Source: Perkinsus olseni
Taxonomy: Eukaryota > Perkinsozoa > Perkinsida > Perkinsidae
Length of the DNA: 64,000 bases
Direction of reading: 5' to 3'
Assembly: GCA_013115135.1 (NCBI GenBank)
Contig: JABANP010000223.1
Location: forward strand, 1-64,000
The position numbers and the translations under genes were made by a program. The notes below the pieces were generated by a model. The model was given only the letters and a program-made list of their open reading frames with translations, was not told the origin of the DNA and did not search any database. Positions 10,923-22,025 of this stretch are shown in pieces; the first letter of the stretch is position 1; each line of letters begins with the position of its first letter.

Positions 10923-11874
10923 TGAAAGTTAGTTGGGGGAAAGCTAAGAGAGAGGGAAGGACCTTGAGCAAGCCTAAGGGGTCGAAGGGCTGAAGAAAGC
11001 AACAATCCCGCCGAGTTCCAATCGAAGTGTCACGATAGCTTTTTTTTGTGCGGAAGGGATTGTGCAGGTCACGCGGCGGCCTCCCTGCAATGATGTCGGG
11101 CAGCGGCAGGCGGTAGTGCACAGGCAATGGAACTCCGGTAGACTTCACGCTTTCGAAAGCGGAACAATTTGTACTAAGACTGCAAACGCCGCGCAGTGGG
11201 GAGCTTGGGGAATCCATTGGGGGGTCTCCGACGAAGAATCCCCGTCCGCAGAGAGCGGGCCAGCCTCCAGGACAAGGCTCTGCTCCATTGCGCGGCTTCA
11301 ATGACTGTCATGGATTGTGCGGCGAGTTTGAGTGGAATCTTCTGGTATCTTCTGTTGGCGTATCCAACCATGTTCAACCTAAGATTCCCAGAAACGGCCG
11401 CACCTCAAAGAATCTTGGAACGCGTGTCAACTAAGGCTTATTCAGGGGTGCATTAAGCGTGCACCATATCGCGCACGGACCCGGACAGTGACACCGACGG
11501 CATCCTTGCAGGATAGAAATGCTTGTGCGCAGACGAGCTTATCGCTCGCCCATCGCCATTGTCGGATCGCGGACTCGGCATAGTGGTCCATGAGCAGTCG
11601 AGATGTAGTCGTCTACTCGCGTGAACGGTTTCAGAGCTCAAGAGCTCAACTGTGCCCTACTCGAGTCGAAGAAGATCAGTGGGATGGTGAACGTGAGTTC
11701 AAATGATGGTGTTCACGCTCGTCAACCACGGGCGCCGCCCGACTCATGAGTGTACTCTAACTCAACGCCTCTGAGGTTGCCAACAACGAAGAGTATCTTT
11801 CAAGTTTGGATACCACCAAGATATGCAGCACAGCTTGAGGTCGCAATTTTACTATGACCATGCAAACACCGCTA
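10923..11874. other. Intergenic stretch, no gene supported
   Basis: No motif-bearing ORF. It lies between the convergent-looking ends of the secreted paralog and the PKA gene, both minus. Confidence 0.5.
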
Positions 11875-13606
11875 TCAAAATTTCTGAAAGAGGAGTTGGT
11901 CTCTGTCGTTAATGCTAGGTGTTGAGCCCTCCGACGATTCAGGGTACCTGCGGTCATACCACTCCTTTCGCAAATCACACAGCCCACTGAGCTCACTTGT
12001 CGAACATCGATGTATCGTCCTGTCCTCTAACTTTCGGAATGAAAGGTGGAGCCAATTGCCGCGCCAAGACCTGCTCCCAATCGACTCCCTTGAACCTAAT
12101 CGATTAGATTGTGTTGACGTCCACTTTTGTACGCTTCTAAAGCTAATATCTTAGCTCAAGCTAGTGCTATCTTGAGTTACTATACTCTTAGTTGCAAGGT
12201 CCGATTGAAGACTAATGATCCTCAATAACTCCGTGTGAGTTGAGTGGCGGTGATTAACAACAACATTCACTACAAACCCAGCAATCGCTGCCGACTGTGC
12301 AGACAACGCACTCGAAAGATTCTCACCATTTATGCTTCTTGATATCATCAGCACCGTTCTTAAGACAGCCAAATCGTTTGGAACGGTCATGCGCCAGCAA
12401 CCGCTTGATGAGGTCCTTCCCTTTCACGTCGAAGTGGCGAGGGAAGTCTATCTTCCCCGCCAGGATCTGAGATTCTCAGATCCACACAATCGACACGCCT
12501 GGGCTGCCAACCTTCTGATAAATTCCGAAAGGATTCTCGTGATAGAAGGGCGGATAGCCCGCAAGCATCTCGAAAATGAGGACTCCGAGGGCCCACCAGT
12601 CGACCGACTTGCCATGGCCTGACAACATGGAAGAAGTCATCGGATATCTCCCCGAGCATCCCAACCTTTCGACTGGATAATTTCCGGTGCTAAGTACTCG
12701 GGAGTTCCACACAAAGTCCAAGTTCGATCTTCGACGACTTTCGCAAAACCAAAGTCGGTGACTTTGACGTGGCCTGACGATCGGCGACTGGCTGAAGCAT
12801 CGCCGAGGTTCATTCTCTCACCAGTGGAATCAATCAACAGGTTCTCAGGTTTCAAATCTCTGTAGACGATGTTCATATCTGAGGTAAGCCGAAGGTCCCA
12901 GGTTCGATCCCCGGTGAAGACATACCATGCAAATATTGAAACGCCAGGATGATCTCAGCCGCGTAAAACTTCGCATGGTCGTTCGATAGCCGCCCTTCCT
13001 TTCGGAGATGAGAGAACAGCTCCCCTCCATTAACGTATTCCATCAACATGTACAAACGCTTGTCATCCTGGAACGCCGTGAGCCTGAAGTCAGGGTGCTA
13101 GCGGCGTATCTTAGGTTGACCCCTGCATCACTCGGAATAGCTTACAGGTTAACGATATAAGGATGCTCAATCATAGACAGGATACTCTTCTCCGCTTTAA
13201 CATGCTCAACCTGATGATGGCCGCCGCTAACCAAGACAATTTCGTGGCGCGTGACGCTCACTTGTTTCAATCGAATCACTTCTGATTTCTTGAGCATCTT
13301 CAGCGCCATCGGTGAGCCGTCCTCCGAGTCCTTCAACTTCACCACTCGAACTCTCCCAAATGTACCTGCAGTCGAGCGCTTTCTGACACCTCTAGCTTCA
13401 CAATAGCTACGCCTCACCAGTCCCGACAGTATCGCGCAGCTCGAACGAATTCACACTGAGTGCTCTCCCTTCCAGCAGGCCTTTGAAACGAGCTATGTGG
13501 CTCTGAGAAAAACGTCACTGCGCCACGAAATTATTTCAACTCCATCTTACATTGTCAGTAAGCTGATCAGCTGTGGGAGAGTCGGCCAAGATGCTGCTAC
13601 CTTTCA
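11875..13606 (-). CDS. cAMP-dependent protein kinase catalytic subunit (AGC kinase), at least 11 exons
   Basis: Introns placed by reading frame: 11948-11996, 12096-12326, 12467-12511, 12619-12665, 12774-12821, 12879-12925, 13084-13145, 13211-13261, 13366-13417, 13503-13550. Spliced, it gives a full kinase: glycine loop GTGTFGRV, ALK lysine, [10 protein letters not shown] catalytic loop, TDFGFAK, activation segment [14 protein letters not shown] with the phosphorylatable Thr, [31 protein letters not shown], then the AGC C-tail FKGVDW...PPFIPKV ending in QKF. This matches PKA-C over its length. The 5' exon beyond 13607 is not resolved. Introns 12774-12821 and 13211-13261 are multiples of three without stops, so retention would stay in frame. 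Intron 12879-12925 holds a tRNA T-arm, 13366-13417 and 11948-11996 hold the two other shared intron motifs. Confidence 0.92.
12879..12925 (-). other. 47-nt intron of the PKA gene carrying a tRNA T-arm (antisense to the gene)
   Basis: Boundaries are fixed by kinase subdomain VI (YLH | [10 protein letters not shown]). The intron starts GTATGTC and ends CCTCAG. Read on the plus strand it contains AGGTCCCAGGTTCGATCCCC, i.e. variable loop plus T-arm of a tRNA. Confidence 0.85.
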
Positions 13607-14261
13607 CTGAAAATGAGCACAGCGAAATCGTTCAACAGACGGACGCCACCACACACACTCCACGCCGCGGAAATTCTTATCAATATGTAGGGCGTCGCCT
13701 CGCGGAAATTTTCCGGAAAAAAATCACGCACATTTTTCACAACCTCGCTGGAAGGAAGATATTTTTCCTGAGCCTATCTGTCAGCGCATGCAACGCTCCA
13801 GGCACGTCACTTACGCGAAGATCCCCCTCCGCCACTTTCAGTCGACTTTGACGATTTCTTACTACTGCCGAACATTCACAAACGCAGCAAAGACCCTACA
13901 ACGACAGAGATGCTGAAAATTTACGCACTTAGAAAACCAACATGACTCGATCTCCATGAGGGACCGCGCGAAGAACTCGAAGCACGATTTTGAGGACGTG
14001 CAAAGATTCGCCCGACTGAAGCTTGTCATTGACAACACAACCAGAAATGGCGTTTGAGAAACGTTTCTCGCTCGGTTCAAGGAACAAAAACTACTCAATG
14101 ATCTTCAACGACTTTTCAAAACTCACAGAAGCAATCTTGTCATCTCTGAAAAAGCAACAATAACAGCCGCACCCTGGCGGTCGGAAAGACGGAGATCTTT
14201 CTGACACCTCTAGCTGTGAACTTACATCTTGGAGAAGCACATATGTCGAATCGCGCCTCGT
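13607..14261. other. Gap between the PKA and LisH/WD40 genes
   Basis: It should hold the 5' exon or leader of the PKA gene, which I cannot place. A copy of the motif AGCTAGAGGTGTCAGAA (minus, 14198-14214) lies just after a GTAAGT, so an intron may be present. Confidence 0.4.
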
Positions 14262-16612
14262 TCATGAACTGGTATTGTCATCACCTTTTTGTTGAGAGAA
14301 TGTCTCGAATACGGCCAGACTGCCAATGTATGAACCTGAGCAGGAGAATCTTAGGTTGATCCATGCGCTACGCGAGTAGCCAGGGAAGCAGACGAGGGAC
14401 AGTTCTTGGCAATAGTAATGACATGATGCTACGGACGTACCGCTCTTATCCGTAGTGGTGGAGAGGACGAAGCTTCTATCGGCCGACACGGCAAGGGAAG
14501 GGTTGTCGTACTCGTCGATATCGATTCCGTAGTATCTACAAGGAATTAAGTGGAGCTATTTTGTATCTTGCACGCGCAACCTCAAGATATGGTTACGTTC
14601 GGATAGGGGAGTGATGGAAGGCTCGGAACAGCAGAAGCTTATGCGCGTCAGTGGCACAGAGGATGAAGGTGTGTCCGTCCATCGACCACGACAACCTGAA
14701 CACATGGAAGGTCGCGGGTTCGAACCCCAGTGCATGCATCTTACATGTCTCGAATCCTGAAGCTGACATGTCTATCCAACTTATGAGGATTCAACGAGTA
14801 ATCACCAATGTTCTTCAGCGTCTCGCCCGAGTAGTAATGCATGTACCTGGACATGGTACATGAGTTCCGAAAGGAGTGGTATGCACGCATGCACACGACT
14901 TACGGATCATTCTCAATCGCCATAGCCAATACTGGCTCATCACACTCAAGCCACGTAGCGGCAGACACTGGTTGAGCTTGACGGAGTAACCCAGTCTTCC
15001 TCCATTCAAAATCTAAGCACGATGTAAAAAGCGCGCGCCATAGTGATCGATTTCTCTCACCTTGCGTTCCCTCAACACGTGTCCGTTCGTAAAACTGGAC
15101 GGTCATGTCGCGACACGCACTGAACAAAAGTAGCTCCCCATCACCCCTAACTTGTGGGTAGAATTGGCAGCGCAGAACCTGAGAGCGTTAAGGAAATGCA
15201 AGATTGCAAGATATGAAGATCTCTCACGTGTGTTTTGGTAGGGTGGGAGGACTTGCCAACTTCTTCACCCGTCGCAGCGTCGAACGCCAACTGAAATCAA
15301 GCAGTCAAAAAAGGAAAAATCCGCGAGCTCTGGATGAAACACCGAATATTCTATCACCCACAGGAGACATACCGGAAGGAAAAAATTTGATGGCGATAAT
15401 GACGCAGTTGGAATTATTTCCTCCATTCCCTCATGAAGTCAGAACGGTAAAGTTGGTATCGCTATTCCGGCATGCCCAGCCGGTATGCACTTCCTGAGGT
15501 TGGTGTTGATGGTGAGATGAACGATCGTGAACATGATTCCTCAGTCGCTAAGCAGTTACAAATATTTGTGTAAGTGACAAAAAGTCGTCATGACGGATAA
15601 TGACGGACAATATTATACAGTCGATATCTTAGGTCGAAGCTGGACAAATACAGAGATAAAGATACTTACAACTTCGCCACCCATGCATCCAACAGCAATG
15701 AATGCGCCATCAGGGCTCCAGTCGAGGGACAGAATACAGGAGAGGGGGCGCGGAAGACGAGGCCAGTGGGTTCGATGCCGGCTGAACGAAAATGGATCTT
15801 CGAACCTCCAGAGGGATGCTGCATTGGTACCTTCACTGTCCCTCCAAAGTTTAACTTCTCTATCGGCACCCCCGGTGGCCAGCAACGTCGAGTCCGTTGG
15901 ATGGAATACCACGCAGGTCGGGTTGGCTCTAGCACCATGTGGAGCTGTGGTCGAGCGGACTGAGACAACGCTCACCATCCCCGACCTCTAAACCCGCACA
16001 GGTTCGATCCCAGCCTACCCACTGCATGTGGAGTTACTCCAGGCTCCTTCACTATCCCGTCCAACAGATCCTCCGGTCCACCTTCCGACTCATCACTATC
16101 GCCATAGGCCGCATACTGCGCAGAATACCTGAGGCAGCGTCTTCGAGGGCAGCGGCAACACGGTGCTTCCCGAAGGCAAATCATCGACCGCGACAGGATC
16201 ACACGAAAAACACCTCCACCACGGGCCGTACTACTGGACAATTATCTGCCTACTACAACCAGGGTGAACAGGGTGGTGTCAGCATAATTCATACCACTCC
16301 AATCCCAACTTACCACATATCGATGGCCCTATCCAGAATGCTGCAGTCGCTGCTACCCTCGGTGAACTTAATGCCAGATTCACGCTGCAGAGTAGAGAAC
16401 GCCTCGAGGTACTCGTGCTCCAAAAGATACCTAACAAGCTCAACCTCGAGAGAATCTTTGATTTTGTTTCCATCAAGGATCAAGCTAGGATACTACTGCA
16501 AAATAGCCTGCAACTGCGCATGTTTGGGCTTCTGCAAAACACCGCTCTCGCTGGATGAGGGGATGGACGCGGCCGCGCCTTCAATGATGATCTCGGGCTT
16601 GATGGTGGTCAT
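14262..16612 (-). CDS. LisH/WD40-repeat protein, multi-exon
   Basis: The start at 16612 (MTTIKPEIIIEG) precedes an exon with a LisH-like dimerisation motif (ELVRYLLEHEYLEAFSTLQ), an acidic exon (GDSDESEGGPEDLLDG), then WD40 blocks: VVFHPTDSTLLATGGAD...VKLW and ILSLDWSPDGAFIAVG at 15613-15987, WSMDGHTFILCATDAHKLL at about 14600-14695, and a last exon ending at 14262 (YIGSLAVFETF). Introns I can place: 14696-14744, 14847-14903 and one ending at 16313; 15988-16022 is probable. The junctions around 15640-15800 are not resolved. LisH plus WD40 suggests a scaffold subunit, for example of a ubiquitin-ligase or dynein-regulating complex; that is family inference. Confidence 0.7.
14696..14744 (-). other. 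49-nt intron of the WD40 gene with a tRNA T-arm
   Basis: The donor is GTAAGATGC and the acceptor TGTTCAG. On the plus strand it contains AGGTCGCGGGTTCGAACCCC, a textbook variable-loop plus T-arm string; the core GGTTCGAACC is palindromic. Confidence 0.75.
15988..16022 (-). other. Probable 35-nt intron of the WD40 gene with a T-arm
   Basis: GTGGGTAGG...GGGTTTAG keeps the frame from the acidic exon into the WD40 exon. It contains GGGATCGAACCTG (T-arm on the plus strand). The length is extreme, and a longer alternative acceptor exists but breaks the WD40 frame. Confidence 0.5.
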
Positions 16613-16790
16613 ATAGGGGAGTCGAACCTCGCCGTTGAGGAAATACAAGATTGCAAGATTGCCCACAACCCAACACTTGGTCGTATGATGGACAACGTAG
16701 CATGAACATGGCGCCAAAAAATGAGCAACTAATCGGAACTCCCGAAAAGCAAGTCAGAAGACTTCAAAATACCCTCACCAGGGATTGAAC

Positions 16791-17541
16791 CTACGCGGCC
16801 TCCGCTCCTTCGGCTTCCGCCGGAGCTGCATCAGCCGCTTCCGCTTCGCCATCCGCAGCGGGGGCCTCTTCAACAGCCTGAGAGACACCTCCCTCATCCA
16901 TCTCTCAACGAGGTCCCGCCTACCTGCTCAGCTTCAGCCGGCTTCTCGTCGACAACCTCTGCAGCTTGCTCCTCGTTCTTGCTCTCTTGCGATTCCTCAA
17001 CGGCAGCATCATTCACAGGCTCTTCAGGCTGACCTCCATCTTGCTCGTGGCCTTCCTCCGCTGCATCTGCCTCATTCTTGCTCTCTTGCGATTCCTCAAC
17101 GGCAGCTTCAGCTGCAGCCTCTTCCTTCTCACCCACCCCAGCTTCCTCCTCCTTACCCTCCCCCGACTCCTCAGCCACCGGCTGTGCGTCCCCAGTATCT
17201 TGCTCATTCTTGCATTCTTGCGATTCCTCAACGGCAGCACCAGCTCCTTCATCATCTCCCCGAGTTCTCATACTCATCATACAACTTGTGTAGCTCCTTC
17301 CCACGCAAGCCTTCGACCATATTCCCGCGGGCCTGACCGAAATCAGATCGCCGAAAAACTGCCACCCGCCGACCAGCACCACCTTAGTCTTAATAGCCTG
17401 TGTTTGATAATAGATTTTCTTCAACTCCTTCTCCGTAGTGCCGGGGAACTTGGACACATCATCGTGGAACAGAGCTTCGCAGATCTGCATGAAGGTGACC
17501 AAGTCGATCGAGCTTTCTTGGCCCTGAGAGACAAAGGAGGT
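16791..17541 (-). CDS. Acidic protein with repeated AAVEESQE motifs; 5' exons unresolved
   Basis: An exon beginning after an acceptor at about 17542 encodes DLVTFMQICEALFHDD...ELKKIYYQ, which could be an EF-hand or p25-like segment. Downstream is a Glu/Ala-rich region in which AAVEESQE[SC]KNE occurs three times, encoded by a ~36-bp DNA repeat. A 46-nt intron (16878-16923) precedes the last exon (AVEEAPAADGEAEAADAAP). The stop TAG at 16791-16793 lies inside a tRNA T-arm-like sequence. The middle exon joins (17240-17400) need a frame change that I could not place, and the methionine is not visible. No function assigned. Confidence 0.5.
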
Positions 17542-17585
17542 AAAGAGACAACGCTCGGCGATTCGGGCGAAGAGTGGTATTCACC

Positions 17586-18065
17586 CAACACGATTTTCAT
17601 ATCATTACCGATTCAGACGGTCCTATCAATTCTGCGGGGACCCGCAAAGACGACAAGACAGTAATGCATGATTTTATCACTGATAAATACGGAATCGCAA
17701 CCCTCTCCTACAAAACCATACCACATTTCTCCTAATTCTTCGACACCTGTTGCACTTCAACCGAGTACAAACCCCTTTTATACTGTCAAGTGCGCGTAAA
17801 AACAGAATCTCCTATCTTCACGATCACCAATAGAGCTGCATTTCGGCCTACCAAAGGCTACTAAGGCTACACCATAGTAACTGCGCGTGCTTTACCCCCC
17901 CCCCTCTCACGAAACACTAAAACCCTTCATGACGCTTGCCCAACTCGTTAAGAATGGGTACTATGCCTGTCGGCTATGATTTCAGTCTTCGAGTTCATCT
18001 GAGCCCTCATTCGGCCGTGTCACATCAACGCCACAATGTCTTCCATCACAACGCTTTCATTTCTA
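17586..18065. other. Spacer before the tandem duplication, no gene supported
   Basis: It probably contains upstream exons or promoter of the acidic gene. It includes a C9-10 homopolymer near 17896. I see no motif-bearing ORF. Confidence 0.4.
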
Positions 18066-18091
18066 ACGACGCTTCATGCTCTATGCGAGAA

Positions 18092-19143
18092 TCAGAGCAA
18101 CTGCCACCCCAACCACTCTAACCTACTACCGTTAAAATATCTCACGAGTAATATTTTTTCGACCTCAGCGTGAGAAAATTCATAGGGGAACTCTAAAGCC
18201 CATAGCAGCGTAATCGACCGATCGAATTTTCTTCTCCTAAATTTTGATTCTAGATCCCGACTTCCCTCCAGCTTACCACGCCCCGAGCGTCGCATAAGTA
18301 TTGGATTTGAGCGTGAACCGGCTGCAGCTTCCCTCCAGCGGTCGCCAACTCGGCCAGAATTCCTTTCACGTATCTTCAGCGGAGGCAAATTGGCGCTCGG
18401 TGAGACGAAGTGACCCCACTTGACAGGCAGCTTCCCTCCTTCATCCTTGTTCTCCGCCTGGTCAAATTGAGCTGCATAGGTAGGATACTTCTCGCGGTAC
18501 CTTTGCAGTAAATGAAAAATAACCATACCAACTTTCCGTCAAATCGCTAAAGAATGATAGCCGACCATGCGCAGGAACAAAGTGCAGCGACCGATGGCGC
18601 TGTGAACCAACCGATAAGAGTCGACCGCTGCTCACCCTTCCTCGCCTAACTCCGCTGCTGCAGCTGCTTGGCCGTCCGCCGCCGCTTCAGCGCCACTGCT
18701 GTTAGCTTCGACCTGAAAACAATATATGTAACGAGAATCGAACCCACGACCTCGGCATAGTAAACGTGTGTGACTGTCCAACTGAGCTAAGCTCGCTGAC
18801 ATTTCAACGGTGTGGGAGAATGAGGACCCACCTGAGTTTGCTCTCCTCCCGCCTTCTCCTAACAACAAAAGTAAATCCTCCCGCAGCCACGATGCCCCTC
18901 CAAACTACCTCAGCATTCGAGTTCAACTGCGGGAGCTCTTCCTGCGTCTGCTGAGTAGGATCTTCACCGGCCTGTTCGGTCTGACCAACGGCAGGTCGCC
19001 CTGCAACTCACTGTAGCCCGACAGCCATCCTCTTCTACCGTAATCGGTTTGGACCCTTCCACTGCTTCCTTAGCATCAGCTGTGTCCTTGGCAGCCACCA
19101 CTGCATTAGAATTACCTTTAGCGGCAGAAGCCCCACAGCCCAT
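18092..19143 (-). CDS. Putative N-myristoylated acidic, alanine-rich protein (copy 1)
   Basis: The start at 19143 opens MGCGASAAKGNS, a Met-Gly-Cys...Ser context typical of myristoylated and palmitoylated proteins. Later exons encode TEQAGEDPTQQTQEELPQL, EKAGGEQTQ, EANSSGAEAAADGQAAAA and YREKYPTYAAQFDQAENK...VKWGHFVSP. The intron 18713-18831 (119 nt) contains a whole tRNA-like body. Frame continuity supports the joins GEQTQ|VEANSS and EEG|RYREKYP. The first junction (19001-19038) does not keep frame with a normal-sized intron and is unresolved. The C-terminal tail to 18092 is an open frame without motifs. Membrane-anchored function is inferred from the N-terminus only. Confidence 0.6.
18713..18831 (-). 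other. 119-nt intron containing a full tRNA-like sequence (18728-18800)
   Basis: The splice sites are GTGGGTCC and TTTTCAG. Inside, on the coding strand, are an A box TAGCTCAGTTGG, variable loop AGGTC, and T-arm GTGGGTTCGATTCTC. The A-box start to the GG of the B box is 44 nt, exactly the tRNA spacing (positions 8 to 52). Anticodon and acceptor stems no longer pair well, so it is a tRNA relic rather than a functional tRNA gene. Confidence 0.85.
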
Positions 19144-19159
19144 TAGAGTAAAGGAGTGC

Positions 19160-19203
19160 GCTAATACTGAGAAGAACCCGGGTTCGATTCCTAGCCTTTG
19201 AAC
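19160..19203 (-). other. Leader intron (or trans-splice acceptor) with a T-arm, upstream of the MGCGAS gene
   Basis: On the minus strand GTGGGTGTTC...GGTTCTTCTCAG ends 16 nt before the start codon region. It contains the T-arm AATCGAACCCGGG. With no coding exon visible upstream, the TTCTTCTCAG could be a cis acceptor or a spliced-leader acceptor. The sister copy is at about 27628-27670. Confidence 0.55.
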
Positions 19204-19829
19204 ACCCACGAGAGTGGTCAGGTTTTATATCGGGCCAACGGTAAAGTCCCGCTCACCTACGTCCGACGACGAAGAGACTTCCGACGGAGACTTGGAAACC
19301 AAACAAAATAATCGATTGCAATGGCGAGCGCTTTTTGCAACATCATCAGCGCGCGCCCGGGTTCGTTTCCGTTTTGAAAGCCTGTCATATTCATGACGTT
19401 TGTGGATGATGGTGAGCCGCTTGAGCAGCTCAGAGCTCCTTCATCGGCACTGTTAGGTGATCAGTAGCCCACCTCGATGCTTGCATGCTCAACTGGAGGA
19501 ACTGGAAAGGGCGTTACAAACCCCTCACCACCGTGAGTTACCAAAGGAGTGGTATGGACACGTCCTGGGTATAATAACCCGCCTGTACAGATCCGATGAG
19601 GCGGATCTCTTGTCTTGTCAAGTTGGCTGCAAAGATGCTTTGCCTCACCCGTCGGAGTCCCAGCCAGCCCATCTTCTTACTGCCATCGTTCTCTCCTGAT
19701 TTCCCAAAAATGTGGTATCTAATTTATTTCGTTTTTTAATATTGTATACTGAATTATAATTGTATCTGAAGTCAAGATATATCTGATCCTGAGTGTAAAG
19801 GAAGAAGCTCGTACAGGTCAAATCCGATC

Positions 19830-22025
19830 TGTTTCAGTCCGGGGTGACAAGGACGCCGCCAAGGGAACTTTTATCTCACCGACGGGCCGAGGAGGAATCT
19901 TGAGGTCGGGACTCGACCTGGCCAGACTCGAGTTCAAAACCAGCAAGTTGGAAGCGCTATTAGAGGTGTCCTTGAAGGCCTTCCAGTGGGCGTGATTACT
20001 CTCGTATGAGCAGGCTAAAGGCCTCAGTGAAGAAGCGGAGTCTGTGATAAAAGAAGTTGATGAAAAATTTGTGATGTCGAAGTGAGTGATACGTCCGCAC
20101 GAACGATGGCCACGCGTGGTGCAGGATGCTACCGGAAGATGAGATCAGGCAGTTTAGCGATTTGACACAAAAGCTAGCGCGGATTGAACAGGAGAGGAAA
20201 GAGCAAGAGGGTGAGTCGACAAGGGAGGGTGAGGAAATGGGAACTGAGTTTGCAATGGATAGAGAAACAGGTCAGTTGGGGGAGCACCGGGTGGCTAGGG
20301 TTGTGAGTAATCGTATGGCTAAGGGTTCGATTACGGTTGACATATATTTTCCGCACGATTAATTTCACCCGCCCTTCTCAGACGAGACAAACAGACTAGT
20401 GCAGGAGCTGAGTATCTCCCACCAGAAAATAGCGGAAATCGAGAGACAACACGGTCGTGTGGTAAAAGACTCCACCGGCAACACTCCTAGTGAACGCCAC
20501 CCTATAGGTGCTAGAAGGCGATGAGCAGCTCCAACCACCTCCAGAGAACCTCTACGATCTATACGCCCGACAGGAGGACCTCGATCGACGCATCCTCCTC
20601 CGTGAGCTTGCTAATAGCGATTCTGTAGGGAACACTCGTGGGTGCGGACTAGCGAGGCATGAGGTTTGCCTCAGCCGATGGACCGCCTCGAGGCGGAGAA
20701 ATACCACTGGATAACGCACAAGCTGACCGCGGGGCCAGCGCAGTTCCAAAACGACAGTGAGGATTGGTTTTGTGGAAAGACGTGGGAGTATTGTCGTTTG
20801 CACAGAATGGCTTGATGAGCAAATTGAGGAACTGAAGCGAGCCAGCTTAGAGAAAAACGGAGAGGAAGAGGGAAGAGATTGATACAAAACGATTTCTTGA
20901 ACTCGCGCATAAACAGCGCATTACCATTGAAGAACGGGTACGTTATTGTGATTTGCCCGGGGATTGTTAAATGTTGGGCGAAAGAGTTTGATGGTATCTT
21001 TTCGTCCTTGCCAGCGCGAGGCCATTCACGCGAGGAGGGGGAGGGATGAGGGTGTGAACAGGGGAGATCTCCTGAAGGAGGTCATGTACCCTAATCAGTT
21101 CGAGGAGCTCATGTGAGTGCATGGGCGGAGTTCTGATCTGGTGGAAATGTGGTACGGCGAAGTCGGTCTTGCGGCACCGGCTGATGGAAGAACAGTGGCA
21201 GTAGCGGACGATTAGATCTTATTCTCAATTTTGTCCTCGCATCTTCCCGTCATTGCATTAGACCTCCTCTCGGCACGTTCGAATGACTTGTGCTCTCGTT
21301 CCCAGTTGTCATCTCCCCTCAGAGTCAGAGCTCAAGCAGAGAAACTGTTGATGACTTCACAGAACACGCTAGTCGACAATTACCTAAACTCTCGCAAGGT
21401 GCAGCCTGGCGGTGTAGCGAGTTGAACAGGGAACGCCTTCAGGGCCGTGAGCTAGATCTACCAATAGCAGATCCGGTCGTTGAGAAGACCTTCCATCCAC
21501 CGAAAAAAGACCGCAGGAAAAAGGCCAAGGTTTTCCTCTTCCTCGTTCTACACAAACGCCACTCCCGCCTCTCTTTCAGGCGTTGTTGCACGACCGAGCG
21601 GGACCTCGTGATGGTGCTGAGGAGGAAGCGTGCGAAACATGGGCCAAATATGATCCTGCTGTGAGCGTCAAACCGGTCTCGCGTGGTTTCGATGGGAAAC
21701 TCGCAGGTTGTGAATCCGATGACACGCGAGGCTCGAGAGATGTTGGACGACCTCAAACGAGAGAAGGAAGAGTGGGTTAAAAGTAGCTCTTGAACAGTGG
21801 GAAGAAGTTGCAGAAAAAAATGAAGGTGAGAGGCTGTGAAATCGGGCTGTTCTTTTATTTTCATCCGTCAGCTCCGAGGAGGAGATCATCTGTGATGATG
21901 TGCCGTCACCAGACGAGAGAGTTGCTGATGATGATTCGGTCGTTTTAGTCGGCATTGACGATCCCCATGAGAGTACTGTTGTTGTGCAGCACATTGTTGA
22001 CCATGACGAAAATAATAATGCCTGA
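19830..22025 (+). CDS. Coiled-coil protein with acidic C-terminus, multi-exon; only in copy 1
   Basis: Charged helical exons on the plus strand: SEEAESVIKEVDEKFVMSK | MLPEDEIRQFSDLTQKLARIEQ..., DETNRLVQELSISHQKIAE, EGDEQLQPPPENLYDLYA, WLDEQIEELKRASLEKN, REAIHARRGRDEG...DLLKEVMYPNQFEELM, DLPIADPVVEKTFHPPKKD, MTREAREMLDDLKREKEEW. The last exon SEEEIICDDVPSPDERVADD runs to a stop at 22025. Clear introns include one ending before 20128, 20211-20381 and one ending just before the last exon. A 28-nt intron (near 19996) would be needed to join the first exons, and one internal junction near 20870 does not keep frame. It lies wholly inside the 3.6-kb block lost from copy 2. A cytoskeletal or centrosomal role is possible; family not recognised. 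Confidence 0.65.
20211..20381 (+). other. 171-nt intron of the coiled-coil gene with tRNA-like elements
   Basis: The donor GGTGAGTCG and acceptor CCTTCTCAG join QEG to DETNRLVQ in frame (phase 1). Within it, GGTCAGTTGGGGGAGCACC resembles a D-arm/A box and AAGGGTTCGATTACGG a T-arm. The spacing is about 11 nt longer than a standard tRNA, so it would have to be a long-variable-arm type or a decayed copy. Confidence 0.6.

Noticed and set aside
15613..15800. An exact intron for the GTACCAATG...TTCGTTCAG segment of the WD40 gene
   Set aside because: It has good splice signals and a T-arm-like string, but its 49 nt break the frame into the next WD40 block. Left unresolved.
18728..18800. Functional tRNA gene
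   Set aside because: A and B boxes are good, but the anticodon stem has only two pairs and the acceptor strands do not pair, so it is reported as a tRNA relic in an intron.
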